The notes under the pieces: generated by a model | Told to the model about the DNA's origin: nothing | Database searches by the model: none | Seen by the model: the letters and a program-made list of their open reading frames with translations, nothing else | Shown here: positions 41,235 through 51,037 of the stretch, in pieces | Position numbering within the stretch: position 1 is the first letter of the stretch | Layout of the letters: each line of letters begins with the position of its first letter | DNA from: an uncultured Paraburkholderia sp. | GTDB lineage: Bacteria > Pseudomonadota > Gammaproteobacteria > Burkholderiales > Burkholderiaceae | Direction: 5' to 3' | NCBI GenBank assembly: GCA_940747215.1 | Contig: CALNWS010000010.1 | Location: 1-64,000, forward strand | Length of the DNA stretch: 64,000 nt | Made by a program: the position numbers and the translations under genes

Positions 41235-43064
41235 CGCGGTTGCCACGCTCGCTTCGTACACGGCGCTCGAACTGACCGGCCGCATCTATCTGCAGATGTC
41301 GGATCGGCTTCGACACGTCTGGCGTTTTTGCGGCGGCGTGGCGCTCGGCATCGGCATCTGGTCGATGCACTTCATCGCGATGCTGGCGTTCTCGCTACCG
41401 ACTCCGCTCGGCTACGATTTTGCGCTCACCGCCTGGTCGCTCGGACTCGCGATCGGCGCGTCGTATCTCGCGCTCTACCTCACCACCCGCGCGCAATTCA
41501 TGCTGTGGCGGCTGCTCGCTGGCGGCCTAATGATGGGCGTCGGCATCGCCGGCATGCATTACACTGGCATGGCGGCCGCGGAATTTCCGGCCGGCACGAT
41601 CTGCGGCGCGGCCAACGGCTTGAACGCCGCGTGGCTCGCCACTTCGGTGATCCTCTTCACGTTCGCGATCCTGATCGTCACGCTGATGGTATCGCGCTTC
41701 GATGCGCGCACGAGCATTCTGGTCGGTGCCGTGTCGCGTCTAAACGGACAGATCGTACGCCTCGCGACCACCGACACGCTCACCGGACTGCCGAACCGTT
41801 CGACGCTGACCGACTGCATCGAACGCGCGATCCAGAGCGCGCGCCGTCAGCGTTCGGGCTTCGCGATCCTGTTCATGGACCTCGACGGCTTCAAGACGAT
41901 CAACGATTCGCTCGGCCACTCCGTGGGCGACGAAGTACTGTCCGCATTTGCGCAACGGTTGCTGCTCTGCGTGCGCTTGAGCGACACGGTCGCGCCCCTA
42001 GGCGGCGACGAGTTCGTGGTACTGACCGAGAATCTGTCGTCGCGCGCCGACGTGGGCGCGCTTGCCGAAGGGGTGCTCGACTGCATGCGCCGCGGCATGT
42101 GGACCGACGCGCAACTATTGCAGGTGATGCCGAGCATTGGTATTGTGCTCTATCCCGACGACGGCGACACCGTCGATACGCTGCTCCTCAAGCACGCGGA
42201 CGCCGCGCGATGTACGAAACCAAGCGCGCGGGCCGCGGCACCTATCGCTTCTTCGAACGCAGCATGAACGAAGCGGCCACGCGCACCCTGCAGATCCAGA
42301 ACGCGCTGCACGACGCACTCGGCGCCGGTCATTTCTCACTGCATTTCCAGCCGAAGTTTCATGGCAAGGGCGACGCGCTCGCGGGCGCCGAAGCATTGAT
42401 CCGCTTGAATCATCCGCAACTCGGCACGTTGCCGCCGCTCGAGTTCATTCCGATTGCGGAACGCTCGGGGCAGATCGTGCAGATCGGTTACTGAACCGTA
42501 CGCGAAACCTGCCGGCAGATACGCCGCTGGGCCGACGAAGGCCTGCTGCCGCTGAAAGTCGCGATCAATCTTTCGCCTTGTAAACTAGTGCAGCCGAGCC
42601 TCGTCGCGACGGTACTGGAGATCGTCAAGGACGAAGGCGTGCCGTGCGAACAACTGATGTTCGAGATCACCGAATCCGTCGCGATGCAGGACGCGCCGCG
42701 CACGATCGAAATGATTCACGAGTTTCAGGCGTGCGGCTTCGAAATCGCCATCGACGATTTCGGTACCGGCTATTCGAGTCTGGCGTATCTGCCGCGCTTC
42801 CGCGTGAAGCAACTAAAGATCGACCGCTTCTTCACGAACGGTCTCGACGAACACGGCAGCGAAGGCAGTGCGATCGTCTTGGCAATCATCGCGCTTGCGC
42901 ACTCGCTGGAGATGGACGTGGTGGCCGAAGGCGTAGAAACCGAATCGCAACTGAACAAACTGAAGGCGATGATGTGCGACGAGATGCAGGGCTTTCTGCT
43001 CGGCAAACCGCTTAGCGCCGACGACTTCAGCAATCTGCTGCGCGACAGGATGGTGAGTGCATAA
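41235..43064 (+). pseudogene. MHYT-GGDEF-EAL membrane c-di-GMP protein, 5' end missing
   Basis: The gene begins abruptly inside the MHYT sensor (AVATLASYTALELTGRIYLQ, GGVALGIGIWSMHFIAMLAF, VGIAGMHYTGMAAAEF). GGDEF follows (TDTLTGLPNRSTLTDCIE, ILFMDLDGFKTINDSLGH, PLGGDEFVVLTE). EAL follows (HFQPKFHGKGDALAGAEALI, LMFEITESVAM, FEIAIDDFGTGYSSLAYLPR, EMDVVAEGVETESQL), ending at TAA 43062. Lesions: loss of the first MHYT helix and start, a frameshift near 42205, and TGA 42492-42494 (IGY-stop-TVRE) at an expected Trp. Catalytic motifs of both domains are otherwise intact. Confidence 0.87.
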
Positions 43065-43210
43065 GCGTGAACGTGAGTGTGAGCGCGGCGCGCACGATGC
43101 GCTGCGCCATGCCGCGATCTCGCGCTATGTTATTGTCTGCCACATTGAGAAGGTGGCAGGATCGCGTCGCCGCGGGGCAAAAAACAAACGGGTCTGGTGC
43201 TGGAGAATTC

Positions 43211-43745
43211 ATGAAATTTGACGTAGCGATGTTCACTTCGTTGTGGCTGATTACGTTCCTTTGCTGCGCCCTCATCACCACGGCACTCTCGCGGATGTTC
43301 GCGGGCGTCGCCGCATTCCGCTTCTGGTCGGCTGGCTTCTATCTGCTGGCCGCTTCTTCCGCGTGTTTTGCATTGCATCTCACGTGGCACACCGACGTGC
43401 TGCTCGTCGTCACCGCCACGCTCGCGTTGCAAAGCCGGATTTTGATCTGGTCGGGCACGCGCGCTGTTCGGTTCGAGCGTGCCGTGGCGCGCGGGTCTCG
43501 TCGTGTCTGCCGTGTTCTGCGCGCTGTATAGCGTCGCGCTGCTGCTGAACGTGCCGATCGTGCTGGCACTCAAACTTGCGCTCTTCGAACGCAATATGCT
43601 CGCGACACCCGATCGCGGCACCGGCGAATGGCTCGCCGGCGCGCGTGGTCTGCGTGCCGGACTCGGATCGCAGACGAATGCGCTTTTGCAACCAGCGACG
43701 CTGCAGGGTGCAGCATGGAGCGGCGCGCGAAGATGCTGCGCGCCG
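43211..43745 (+). pseudogene. Membrane sensor N-terminus (broken, probably ex diguanylate cyclase)
   Basis: ATG 43211 behind GGAGAATTC starts helices LWLITFLCCALITTALS, FWSAGFYLLAASSACFALHL and VLLVVTATLALQSRILIWSG. After a frameshift near 43465 come PWRAGLVVSAVFCALYSVAL and LNVPIVLALKLALFERN. The multi-helix layout resembles membrane sensors of Burkholderia diguanylate cyclases, but no catalytic domain follows, so it is truncated as well as frameshifted. Assignment is tentative. Confidence 0.45.
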
Positions 43746-43814
43746 GTTGCCTGAATCGGTCTGATTTTCTGTGGCTTGCTCGTGGCAGTTGTATCAGGTG
43801 CCGCGCCTAGTTGT

Positions 43815-44261
43815 TCAGTTCGAGTTCGAATCCATTTCGCCGCTCACGATGTTGCCGCTTGCGTCATCAGCAAGAAGCGGCGCACCGGCATGCGGCGTCT
43901 CGCGCCGCGTCAGCTTGCCGTCCACCGATGCGCCGCAATCCATCCTCAATTGCAGGTAGTGAATGTTGCCGGTCACGTGCGCATTGCTCTGCAATTCGAC
44001 GAAGTGATCGGCAATCACGTCACCCACGATCGTGCCGTTCACAACCACGTCATAGCCATGCACGTTGCCTTCCACCGAACCGCGGGCGCTCAGCACCAGC
44101 AACGTCTGCGCATCGGCCTGTCCGCAGGCGTTCCCTTTGACGTGGCCGTCGATCCGCAGTCCGTCGCTGAAATGCAGATCGCCGTTGATGCGCACGTCGC
44201 GTGCGATCAGCGTGGCGAGCTTGGTCTGCTGGATGCCGAGAAATTTTTTCCTGCTGAACAT
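43815..44261 (-). CDS. Bactofilin, intact
   Basis: A 148-residue protein starts at ATG 44261: MFSRKKFLGIQQTKLATLIA. The polymer-forming beta-helix follows with short repeated strands (INGDLHFSDGLRIDGHVKGN, SARGSVEGNVHGYDVVVNGT, IVGDVIADHFVELQSNAHVT). Bactofilins form membrane-associated filaments without nucleotide and recruit wall enzymes. It lies directly downstream of an M23 peptidase gene, the classic bactofilin partner, and of a small membrane protein. No lesion. Confidence 0.9.
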   Translation of the reverse strand: MFSRKKFLGIQQTKLATLIARDVRINGDLHFSDGLRIDGHVKGNACGQADAQTLLVLSARGSVEGNVHGYDVVVNGTIVGDVIADHFVELQSNAHVTGNIHYLQLRMDCGASVDGKLTRRETPHAGAPLLADDASGNIVSGEMDSNSN

Positions 44262-44296
44262 AGTGCTCTCTGAAAAGTAGAAAACAGTGCGCCGCA

Positions 44297-44674
44297 TTAG
44301 CGGCGCGCCGGCGCGACCTTGCTCTGGCCGCGCAGAAATTACAGTTCGCTTCGCAGACGCGCGGCTTCGGCGCTCGCCTTGTCCGCCGTCTTCTGCACCG
44401 CCGCGCGCGCCGCAGCTTCCTGCGCGAGCACGAGACGCGTGCGTGAAAGTTCGCTCCGCTGTGAGTCTTCGTCGACGGGGAACGCTGCGCATTGCACGGG
44501 CACGCTGCCGCGATGCGCGTGCCACAGCGTAATCGCCGCGGCGCCCGCGCCTGCACCGAGGGCGACGACGAGCGCCGTTAGCACGATGCGCGACACCAAA
44601 GAGCGCTTGGGACTAAGCGCATACGCGCGGGTCGTCAGACGGATCGCGTCGCGCGGAGAATGGAAATCGGCCAT
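44297..44674 (-). pseudogene. Small membrane protein of the bactofilin cluster, late TAA
   Basis: ATG 44674 starts MADFHSPRDAIRLTTRAY. One transmembrane helix (IVLTALVVALGAGAGAAAIT) is followed by a coiled coil (SRTRLVLAQEAAARAAVQKT, ASAEAARLRSEL). A TAA at 44339-44341 replaces an expected Gln before FLRGQSKVAPARR, removing only the last 13 of 125 residues. The shortened product might still work. Such bitopic coiled-coil proteins are common between M23 peptidase and bactofilin genes. Confidence 0.65.
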
Positions 44675-44691
44675 GTCTTCGGGTTCTGAAA

Positions 44692-45452
44692 TCAGCCGCG
44701 CGGCACGGGCGCGAACAGTGTGAGATAGGCCTCCGGATTCACGGGTACTCCATTCACGAGAACTTCGAAGTGCAGATGCGGGCCGGTGGAACGTCCGGTC
44801 GAACCGATGTCGGCAATGTACTGACGCGGTAGCACCAGATCGCCGGCGTGCACGACAACGCGCGACGCGTGGCCGTAACGCGTAACGAGTCCGTTGCCGT
44901 GATCGATTTCGACGGCGTTGCCGTAGCCCGCTTTCTCGCCTGCGAACACGATGCGCCCGCCGGCCGCCGCGAGGATCGGCGGGCCGGTTTTCGCAACCAG
45001 ATCGATGCCGGGATGAAAGCCCAGCCGATGTGTGAAGGGATCCGAACGATTGCCGAATGGCGAGCCGAAACGGGCGCCATCGGCGGGTATGCGGCCGGGA
45101 AACGCAGCATACGCATCGCGTGATCGGCGGTTTGCCGTTCGAGCAACGAGAGCGTGGCCGAGAGGCAATCGATCTTGTTCGCGCGTGCGTTCGGCGCCGG
45201 TCACAACGGAGGTCGTTGCCGCGATCTCGCCGCAGCGGCGCGACGGCAACGACGGACCGCCTTCGCTGTCGCCAGCGTCCGCGTCCGATGCCGCTTGCGA
45301 TGCATCGTCCGGTGTGAATTGCGGCGCGGCGACGGTGGCCGGCACGAAACACGGACGTCATCTGGACCGAACGCGTCGAGACGGGGCACACCAAGCCTTC
45401 GACGAACGCGCGGAACCAACGGCAGGAAATCGGCAAGCGGAGCTGACGGCAT
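44692..45452 (-). pseudogene. M23 metallopeptidase (N-terminal part frameshifted)
   Basis: The LytM-type catalytic domain is whole and open from about 45110 to TGA 44692: ARFGSPFGNRSDPFTHRLG, zinc ligands in FHPGIDLVAKTG and GPHLHFEVLVNG, AAGGRIVFAGEKAGYGN, and NPEAYLTL at the end. Upstream, reading requires switches near 45350 and 45130-45190; a coiled-coil piece (LSATLSLLERQTADH) appears in another frame. A GTG at 45345 gives a shorter open frame, so a truncated enzyme could be made. It would cut peptidoglycan cross-links and is the expected partner of the adjacent bactofilin. Confidence 0.7.
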
Positions 45453-45479
45453 ACGACGATCCGCCGTCGAGAGCCGGCG

Positions 45480-45510
45480 GTGATAATCGATAAAGAGCGG
45501 CGATTATCAC
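45480..45510. promoter_or_regulatory. Inverted repeat upstream of the M23-bactofilin cluster
   Basis: Perfect 10-bp arms (gtgataatcg / cgattatcac) with an 11-nt spacer, about 30 bp upstream of the M23 frame. It could be an operator or leader hairpin. Confidence 0.4.
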
Positions 45511-45617
45511 TCGGCAGCGCAAAGCATCATCTCAAATACGGGACGATCGGCGGATATCTCTTTTTGTTCCCGTTTTTACGGCTGATTCTGTTTCTCCGCC
45601 GCTCGTCATTTGCACGT

Positions 45618-46557
45618 TCAGAGCAACGCGTCCACCGCATCTGAATCTGCTTCGCTGTTCGACAGCGCATTGAGTTGCAATAGCCTAGCGACGAGCGCGT
45701 CGCTCGCGGGCGTCATCGGCATGCGAAGTTCGTTGCAGATGAGGCCCTGTGCCGCGAGCAGCGCCTTGACCGGCCCGGGATTGGGTTCGGCGAACGACAT
45801 CTGGATGAGCGGCACGAGCGCGCGGAAAATGCGCCGCCCTTCTTCGAGGTGCCCGGCCGTCAGCGCGCGATACAACGCAACGAACTGCTCGGGATTGCAA
45901 TGTGCGGACGCCGCGATCGCACCGCTGCCGCCGAGGCACAGCGTGTTGAACACGTTGATGTCCTCGCCCGTCAGCACCTGCAGACGGCCGTCGCGAATCA
46001 GCGCGAGCGTGGTGTCGAGCGAACCGGCGCAGTCCTTGATCGCGACGATGTTCGGATGCGCGGCAAGCGTGAGCAGCGTATCGAGTTCGAGACGTACGCC
46101 GGTGCGGTACGGAATGTCGTACAGCACGACCGGCTTGTCGCTTGAGTCGGCGAACTCCGTGAAGTGCGCGACGATGCCCGCCTGCGACGGCCGGATGTAA
46201 TACGGCGCGGCCATCAATCAGCACGCCCGCAATCGGCAACGCGTTCAGCGCTTCGCTTCGATACGCGCGTGCATGCTCGCGGTGTGATTGCCCGACACGC
46301 CGACCATCACCGGCAGCGGCACCGCCAAAGACGCGTCGCGTGCGATCGCGCGGGTCTCGTCGAGAATCGTCGCGAGCACCCCCGTCCTGCTCGGCGTCGT
46401 CGAGCGCAGCCGGTTCGCCCGTCGTGCCGAGCGCGACGAGCCCGGCAACGCCCGCGTCGGCATAACGGCGCACGAGCGCGCGCAATGCGGTGTGATCGAC
46501 GGCGCCGTCGGCGAAAGGCGTGATCAGCAGAATCCAGATACCCGAAAAAATAGACAT
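45618..46557 (-). pseudogene. Dihydrodipicolinate synthase family protein DapA-like (broken)
   Basis: ATG 46557 starts FSGIWILLITPFADGAVDH. The TIM barrel follows: GVAGLVALGTTGEPAAL, PLPVMVGVSGNHTASMHARI, MMAAPYYIRPSQAGIVAHF, KPVVLYDIPYRTGV and the Schiff-base Lys region NIVAIKDCAGSLDTTLALI. It ends at 45618. Frameshifts near 46390 and 46225 split it into three. The catalytic Lys, GTTGE and YDIPYR motifs are kept. It probably was a paralogue rather than the lysine-pathway enzyme, because no dap genes are near. Confidence 0.82.
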
Positions 46558-46636
46558 GCTTTTACCTCGATGACGACCGTATCGATTCCGTCAGAGGCGC
46601 GAGGGAGGCAAAAAGCGAGGCGTGGGGAGCGGCCTG

Positions 46637-46662
46637 CTGTTCCGTCGCATCTGACGGAACAG
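46637..46662. promoter_or_regulatory. Palindrome between dapA-like and pyrB genes
   Basis: Perfect 10-bp arms (ctgttccgtc / gacggaacag) with a 6-nt loop. The core ttccgtcaga also occurs on the plus strand at about 46585-46594, giving inverted copies about 60 bp apart in the 406-bp divergent spacer 46558-46963. This suggests an operator, or a hairpin. Confidence 0.4.
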
Positions 46663-46881
46663 CGTACTCCGGTCAGATGAGCAGCTGTTTTTTGCTTTGG
46701 CGTTCAGTTGCGACGGGCACGCGCGCGTCGCAGCGCCGCTCGCGAAAGCGGGACAGACGGAGATCGACGCACGGAGTCGGAACATGAAGCCGGATTGCAT
46801 GATGGATGGGAGTGTAACCGCGGAAAGCGCGATCTGGCAAAGCGCGGGCGCACTCCGCCCCCCGACCCGCCCCGAAACTGC

Positions 46882-46909
46882 TTGACTTCTGCTGCACGGA
46901 CACTAATAT
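46882..46909 (+). promoter_or_regulatory. Sigma-70-like promoter of the carbamoyltransferase gene
   Basis: TTGACT, 16-bp spacer, TAATAT, ending 54 bp upstream of the ATG at 46964, which also has a GAGGGG ribosome site. Confidence 0.5.
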
Positions 46910-46963
46910 ACGTACCGCGTACATAAGAAGAAGTAGCAATCTTCTTTCCGACGAGGGGTCCAG

Positions 46964-48256
46964 ATGAACGTCCCGCAGCAAGCCTTCCTCCGCGACGCGA
47001 TGCGTCGTCTGAACATGACCCGTGACAGCTTCGCAAGCCGTATCGGCATGACGCGGCGAGCACTCGCCACGTGGTTGCTGCCCGACGATTCGCAGGAATC
47101 ACGCGCCATGCCGGAGATAGTGGAGCGCTTCGTGTCAGAAATCGTCGTGCACGGCGATCCGGCCGAGAAATATACGCAAAGCGTAGATTCGCAGTCGCTT
47201 GCCAGCCAGATGCTGTTCGAAGGCAAGCCGCAATTGCTCTCCGTCGACCAGCTCTCGCGCGACTCCGTGGAAGCGCTGTTTCGTGTGGCCGACATCATGC
47301 AGCCCATCGCACGGTGCCGGAAAATCTCCCGCGTGCTCGAAGGCGCGGTGCTCGGCAACCTGTTTTTCGAGGCGAGCACGCGGACGCGCGTGAGCTTCGG
47401 CGCGGCGTTCTGCCGTCTGGGCGGCTCAGTGTGCGACACCACGGGCTTCACGTTCTCGTCGATGGCCAAAGGCGAATCGATCTACGACACGAGCCGCGTG
47501 ATGAGCGGCTACGTCAACGCACTCGTGATCCGCCATCCGGAGCAAGGCTCGGTGGCCGAATTCGCGCGCGCGACCAACGTGCCAGTGATCAACGGCGGCG
47601 ACGGTCCGGGCGAACATCCGAGCCAAGCGCTGCTCGATCTATACACGATCCAGCGCGAGTTTTCGCGGCTCGGCAAGATCGTGGACGGCGCGCATATTGC
47701 GCTCGTCGGCGATCTGAAATACGGGCGCACCGTGCATTCGCTCGTCAAGCTGCTGGCGCTGTATCGCGGCATCAAGTTCACGCTGATTTCGCCGCCCATG
47801 CTCGAAATGCCGGCCTATATCATCGAACAGATTTCACGCAACGGCCATGTGATCGAACAGACCAGCGACCTGCGCACGGGCCTGCAAGGCGCGGACGTCG
47901 TGTACGCCACGCGCATCCAGAAAGAGCGCTTTACCGACGAATCGTTCGAAGGCTACACGCCCGACTTCCAGATCAATCAGGCACTGGTGGATTCGGTGTG
48001 CGGCGCCGACACGCTCATCATGCATCCGCTGCCGCGCGACAGCCGGCCGGGCGCGAACGATCTGAGCGTGGACCTGAATCACGATTCGCGCCTCGCGATC
48101 TTCCGGCAAACCGACAACGGCATTCCGGTGCGCATGGCCATTTTCGCGGTGCTGCTCGGCGTGGAGAAACTCGTTCAGCATTCGATGCGCGACGCCGCAT
48201 GGCGTCCGCCCGCGTATCTCGGTCCGGACGACGCGATTTTTCACGGCATCGATTGA
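46964..48256 (+). CDS. pyrB: Aspartate carbamoyltransferase with N-terminal helix-turn-helix-like extension, intact
   Basis: A 430-residue protein. Residues about 8-60 (LRDAMRRLNMTRDSFASRIG, MTRRALATWLLP) look like a small helix-turn-helix domain. From about residue 95 the ATCase catalytic chain is complete: carbamoyl-phosphate loop FFEASTRTRVSFGAAFCRLG, SSMAKGESIYDTSRVMSGYV, GEHPSQALLDLYTI, GDLKYGRTVHSLVKLLALY, the aspartate-loop region RIQKERFTDESF and MHPLPR. All key residues are present. Ordinary PyrB chains have 300-345 residues, so about 90 are extra. It is free of lesions. Whether it is the main pyrimidine enzyme or a paralogue cannot be told from this window. Confidence 0.88.
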   Translation: MNVPQQAFLRDAMRRLNMTRDSFASRIGMTRRALATWLLPDDSQESRAMPEIVERFVSEIVVHGDPAEKYTQSVDSQSLASQMLFEGKPQLLSVDQLSRDSVEALFRVADIMQPIARCRKISRVLEGAVLGNLFFEASTRTRVSFGAAFCRLGGSVCDTTGFTFSSMAKGESIYDTSRVMSGYVNALVIRHPEQGSVAEFARATNVPVINGGDGPGEHPSQALLDLYTIQREFSRLGKIVDGAHIALVGDLKYGRTVHSLVKLLALYRGIKFTLISPPMLEMPAYIIEQISRNGHVIEQTSDLRTGLQGADVVYATRIQKERFTDESFEGYTPDFQINQALVDSVCGADTLIMHPLPRDSRPGANDLSVDLNHDSRLAIFRQTDNGIPVRMAIFAVLLGVEKLVQHSMRDAAWRPPAYLGPDDAIFHGID

Positions 48257-48275
48257 AGCTTCAGCGAAGCGCGAT

Positions 48276-49115
48276 TTACAACGCGGCGCTGCCCGCGCCG
48301 CCGTTCGCAGCCAACGCGTCGGCACGCGTAGTGCCGAAATGCGCCGGCAAAGCACTGCGTTGTCCCAGTATGCCCACGTGTGACCGCCGGGGCGCTCGGT
48401 GTAGTCGTGCGGCACGCCGAGTTGCACGAGGCGCTCGTGCAGCATGCGATTTGATTCGACAAGCGAATCATTTACGCCGCAATCGATCGTCAATGCGATA
48501 TGCGCGTTGCCGAAGTTCTCCGCATTCGCGACGATCGCTTCGTTGTTCCAGAAGTCCGCGTGACGCGCCGGATCGCCGAACACTTTCGAAATGCCCAGCT
48601 CGTCCTCGCAGCCGCGCGAATCCACCGCACCGAATTCATCGGGACGATCGAGCGCGATATGCAGCGCACCGAATCCGCCCATGCTGAAACCCGTAATCGC
48701 GCGCGCCTCGCGCGTGGCGATCGTGCGGAAATGCATATCCACGAAGCTCACGACTTCTGTGCCTACATACTACGTTTCGTACTGGCTGCGCGGATTGAAC
48801 GGGCTGTCGATGTACCAGCTTTCGTGGCCGCCGTCGGGCATAACGAGAATCAAGTGATAGCGGTCGGCGAGTTTGCCGATTATGCGAATTCGCGGTCCAG
48901 TCGGTGTTATCGCCACCCGAACCGTGCAGCAGATAAACCACGGGAAAACGGTCGGTACCGTTGCCGCTCGCATACTGGTCGGGCAGCACGACGGTCGCTT
49001 CGAGCGACTTGTGCATCGCTTCGCTAGGGATGGTGACCACTTTCGTCTGGAACGCCCAGGCGGGCGTCGCGACGAGCAGCGTCAGAATGAGCCAGAACGC
49101 ACGAGTCAGATTCAT
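48276..49115 (-). pseudogene. Secreted alpha/beta-hydrolase esterase (broken)
   Basis: ATG 49115 starts a signal peptide (MNLTRAFWLILTLLVATPAW). The esterase-D-like fold follows: SEAMHKSLEATVVLPDQYA, FPVVYLLHGSGGDNTDW, LADRYHLILVMPDGGHESWY, the nucleophile ATREARAITGFSMGGFGALH, LTIDCGVNDSL and the catalytic His in ERPGGHTWAYWDNAV. Lesions: a frameshift near 48905, a TAG near 48775 created by a 3-bp insertion before YVGTEV, and shifts near 48350 before the end (ADALAANGGAGSAAL, TAA 48276). Convergent with pyrB across 20 bp. Confidence 0.8.
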
Positions 49116-49258
49116 GATGTTGCTTTCCCTTTCTCTTTGTCCGATGAACACGGTCCGGCATCTGGCAGCAACTTCTCCGTATGACTCTAACAACGACGAC
49201 TTACAACCAAATTTCAACGAAGCCTACGAATCCGTCAGCTTGATCCCACATAGACGGA

Positions 49259-50016
49259 TTATTCGACGTGCGCCGCGAACCCCGTGCGGTGCGGCGCGAT
49301 GTCGGCGCGCAGGATCAGTTCGGGAATCGTATAGTCGCCCGCGCTCTGCTTGCGGAACGGAGAGTGTCGAGACGCTTCCCGAGTGCGTCGCATGCCTGAG
49401 CAAATTTTGCTTCGTCAATGCGGCTCGTGCGGTAGAGCACGAATGGCGGCAAAACGTCGAAGCCGGGGTAATACAGAATACCGTGATGAATCGGGAACAG
49501 GATGTCGCCGATCGCGCCATTGATGCCGCGCGCCGCGTAGTGCGATTCCCAGCCGCCTGCTGTCACGATCAGCATCGCGCGCTTGCCGGCGAGCGTGCCT
49601 TCGCCGTAGCGCTCGCCCCAGCGCGAATCGGAATGTTCGCCCACGCCATACGCAAAGCCGTACGCATACACAAGCTCGACCCAGCCTTTGAGAATCGCCT
49701 GCATCGAAAACCACCAGAGCGGAAATTGCAGGATCACCGTGTCCGCCCACACCAGCTTTTCCTGCTCGCACACAATGTCCTCGCTTTGCAGACCTTTTTC
49801 AAACGCATGCTTCGACGCGAGCGACGGATCGAAACGCGCGTCCGTTTGTTCGGCGAGACTGTCCGCGCGATCGAGCGTGGCCTTCCAGCTCATGGCATGC
49901 AGATCGGAAACCTGCACGGTGTGCCCCGCTTTCTGCAAACGCGCGACGGAGAAATCCTTCAGCGATCCATTCAGCGACTGCGGTTCGGGATATGCATAGA
50001 CGAGTAGTACATTCAT
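49259..50016 (-). pseudogene. Flavodoxin-fold NAD(P)H oxidoreductase (frameshift near the C-terminus)
   Basis: ATG 50016 starts MNVLLVYAYPEPQSLNGSLK, the FMN-binding loop of KefF/NQO1-like quinone reductases. WADTVILQFPLWWFSMQAIL, GKRAMLIVTAGGWESHYAAR and YYPGFDVLPPFVLYRTSRID follow. A frameshift near 49365 after KRLDTL breaks the last 35 residues (SAGDYTIPELILRADIAPHR, TAA 49259). The alternative frame stops at 49315, so an almost full-length protein with a changed tail could still be made. Divergent from the LysR gene at 50107. Confidence 0.8.
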
Positions 50017-50106
50017 GATCGGGGCTTCGTGACGTAGAGGAAAGAAGCCACGATAAACACCGCTCCGGCATATTGGAAATGAATTCCCAATATGCCAAGT
50101 ATCACG

Positions 50107-50990
50107 ATGATTAATCTCCGGCAACTCGATCTCAATCTGCTCGTCACGCTCGACGTCTTGCTGTCGGAACACAACGTGACACGCGCAGCGGAACGCCTGA
50201 ACTTTTCGCAGCCTTCCGTCAGCGTGCATCTGACGAAACTGCGCGACATGCTCGGCGATCCGCTGCTGTTGCCGGGTCCGCGCGGCATGCGTCCGACTTA
50301 CGCGCCGAGGCGTTACGAGAGCCGCTACGCGAAGCGCTTCAGGCGCTGGAGCTCAGTCGCGCCGGCGAGTCCGTTCGATCCAGCCGAAGCGAATCAAACG
50401 TGGCGCGTGGTCGTCACCGACTACGCCGAGTCCACGATCATCCTGCCCACGTTGCGCGTGCTGCGAAGCGCGGTGCCCGGCACGCGGCTCGCTGTCGTCG
50501 AAACGGTGCCACCGCGTTTTGCGCGTCAGTCAGAGAAAGGCGACATCGATCTCGCTTTCCAAACGAGCGAGGATACGCCCGAAGGCATGCGTCATCGCGT
50601 GCTGTTCAGGGAGCGTTATGTGCTTCGCGGGACGCGCGGATCATCCGCGCCTGAAGCGCAAGCCGACGCTCGCGCAGTTCTGCAAACTGGAGCACGTGAT
50701 CGTTTCGCCGGACAGCGGCGGCTTCGTCGGCGTGCCAAATCAGGCGCTCGCGAAAGCGGGCGTCACGCGCAAGGTCGTGCTGTCCGTGCCGCATTTTCTG
50801 TTCATGATGTCCGTGCTCGAAAGCACGGATCTGGTGGCGATGGTGCCCGCGCGGCTGATCCGCGAGACCGGTGCTTTGCGCATGGTCGAGCCGCCTGTCG
50901 AAGTGCCCGGCTATGAAATGGCGATGCTCTGGCCTGCACCGCGACCCCACTCACCAGTGGTTGCGCGATACGATTGCCGCTTCGGTTTGA
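50107..50990 (+). pseudogene. LysR-family regulator (broken)
   Basis: ATG 50107 (or 50092) starts INLRQLDLNLLVTLDVLLSE. The winged helix is TRAAERLNFSQPSVSVHLTK. The effector domain follows: WRVVVTDYAESTIILPTLRV, EKGDIDLAFQTSEDTPEGMR, HVIVSPDSGGFVGVPNQALA and LVAMVPARLIRETGALRMVE, ending THQWLRDTIAASV. Frameshifts lie near 50305, 50630 and 50940. NodD/PcpR-like branch. Likely regulator of the divergent oxidoreductase. Confidence 0.8.
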
Positions 50991-50993
50991 GAA

Positions 50994-51024
50994 GCGGCAC
51001 TTTCCCGTTGCGGGAAAGTGCCGC
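50994..51024. terminator. Hairpin between converging LysR and aldo/keto reductase genes
   Basis: A perfect 14-bp stem (gcggcactttcccg / cgggaaagtgccgc) with a 3-nt loop lies 3 bp after the LysR stop and 14 bp from the converging stop. There is no T tract, so it may act as an intrinsic terminator only weakly or protect 3' ends. Confidence 0.55.
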
Positions 51025-51037
51025 GTTCAGAGACGCG

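Noticed and set aside
47071..48687. Second long plus-strand frame overlapping pyrB
   Set aside because: It is the +1 shadow of the ATCase gene, Arg-rich and without motifs.
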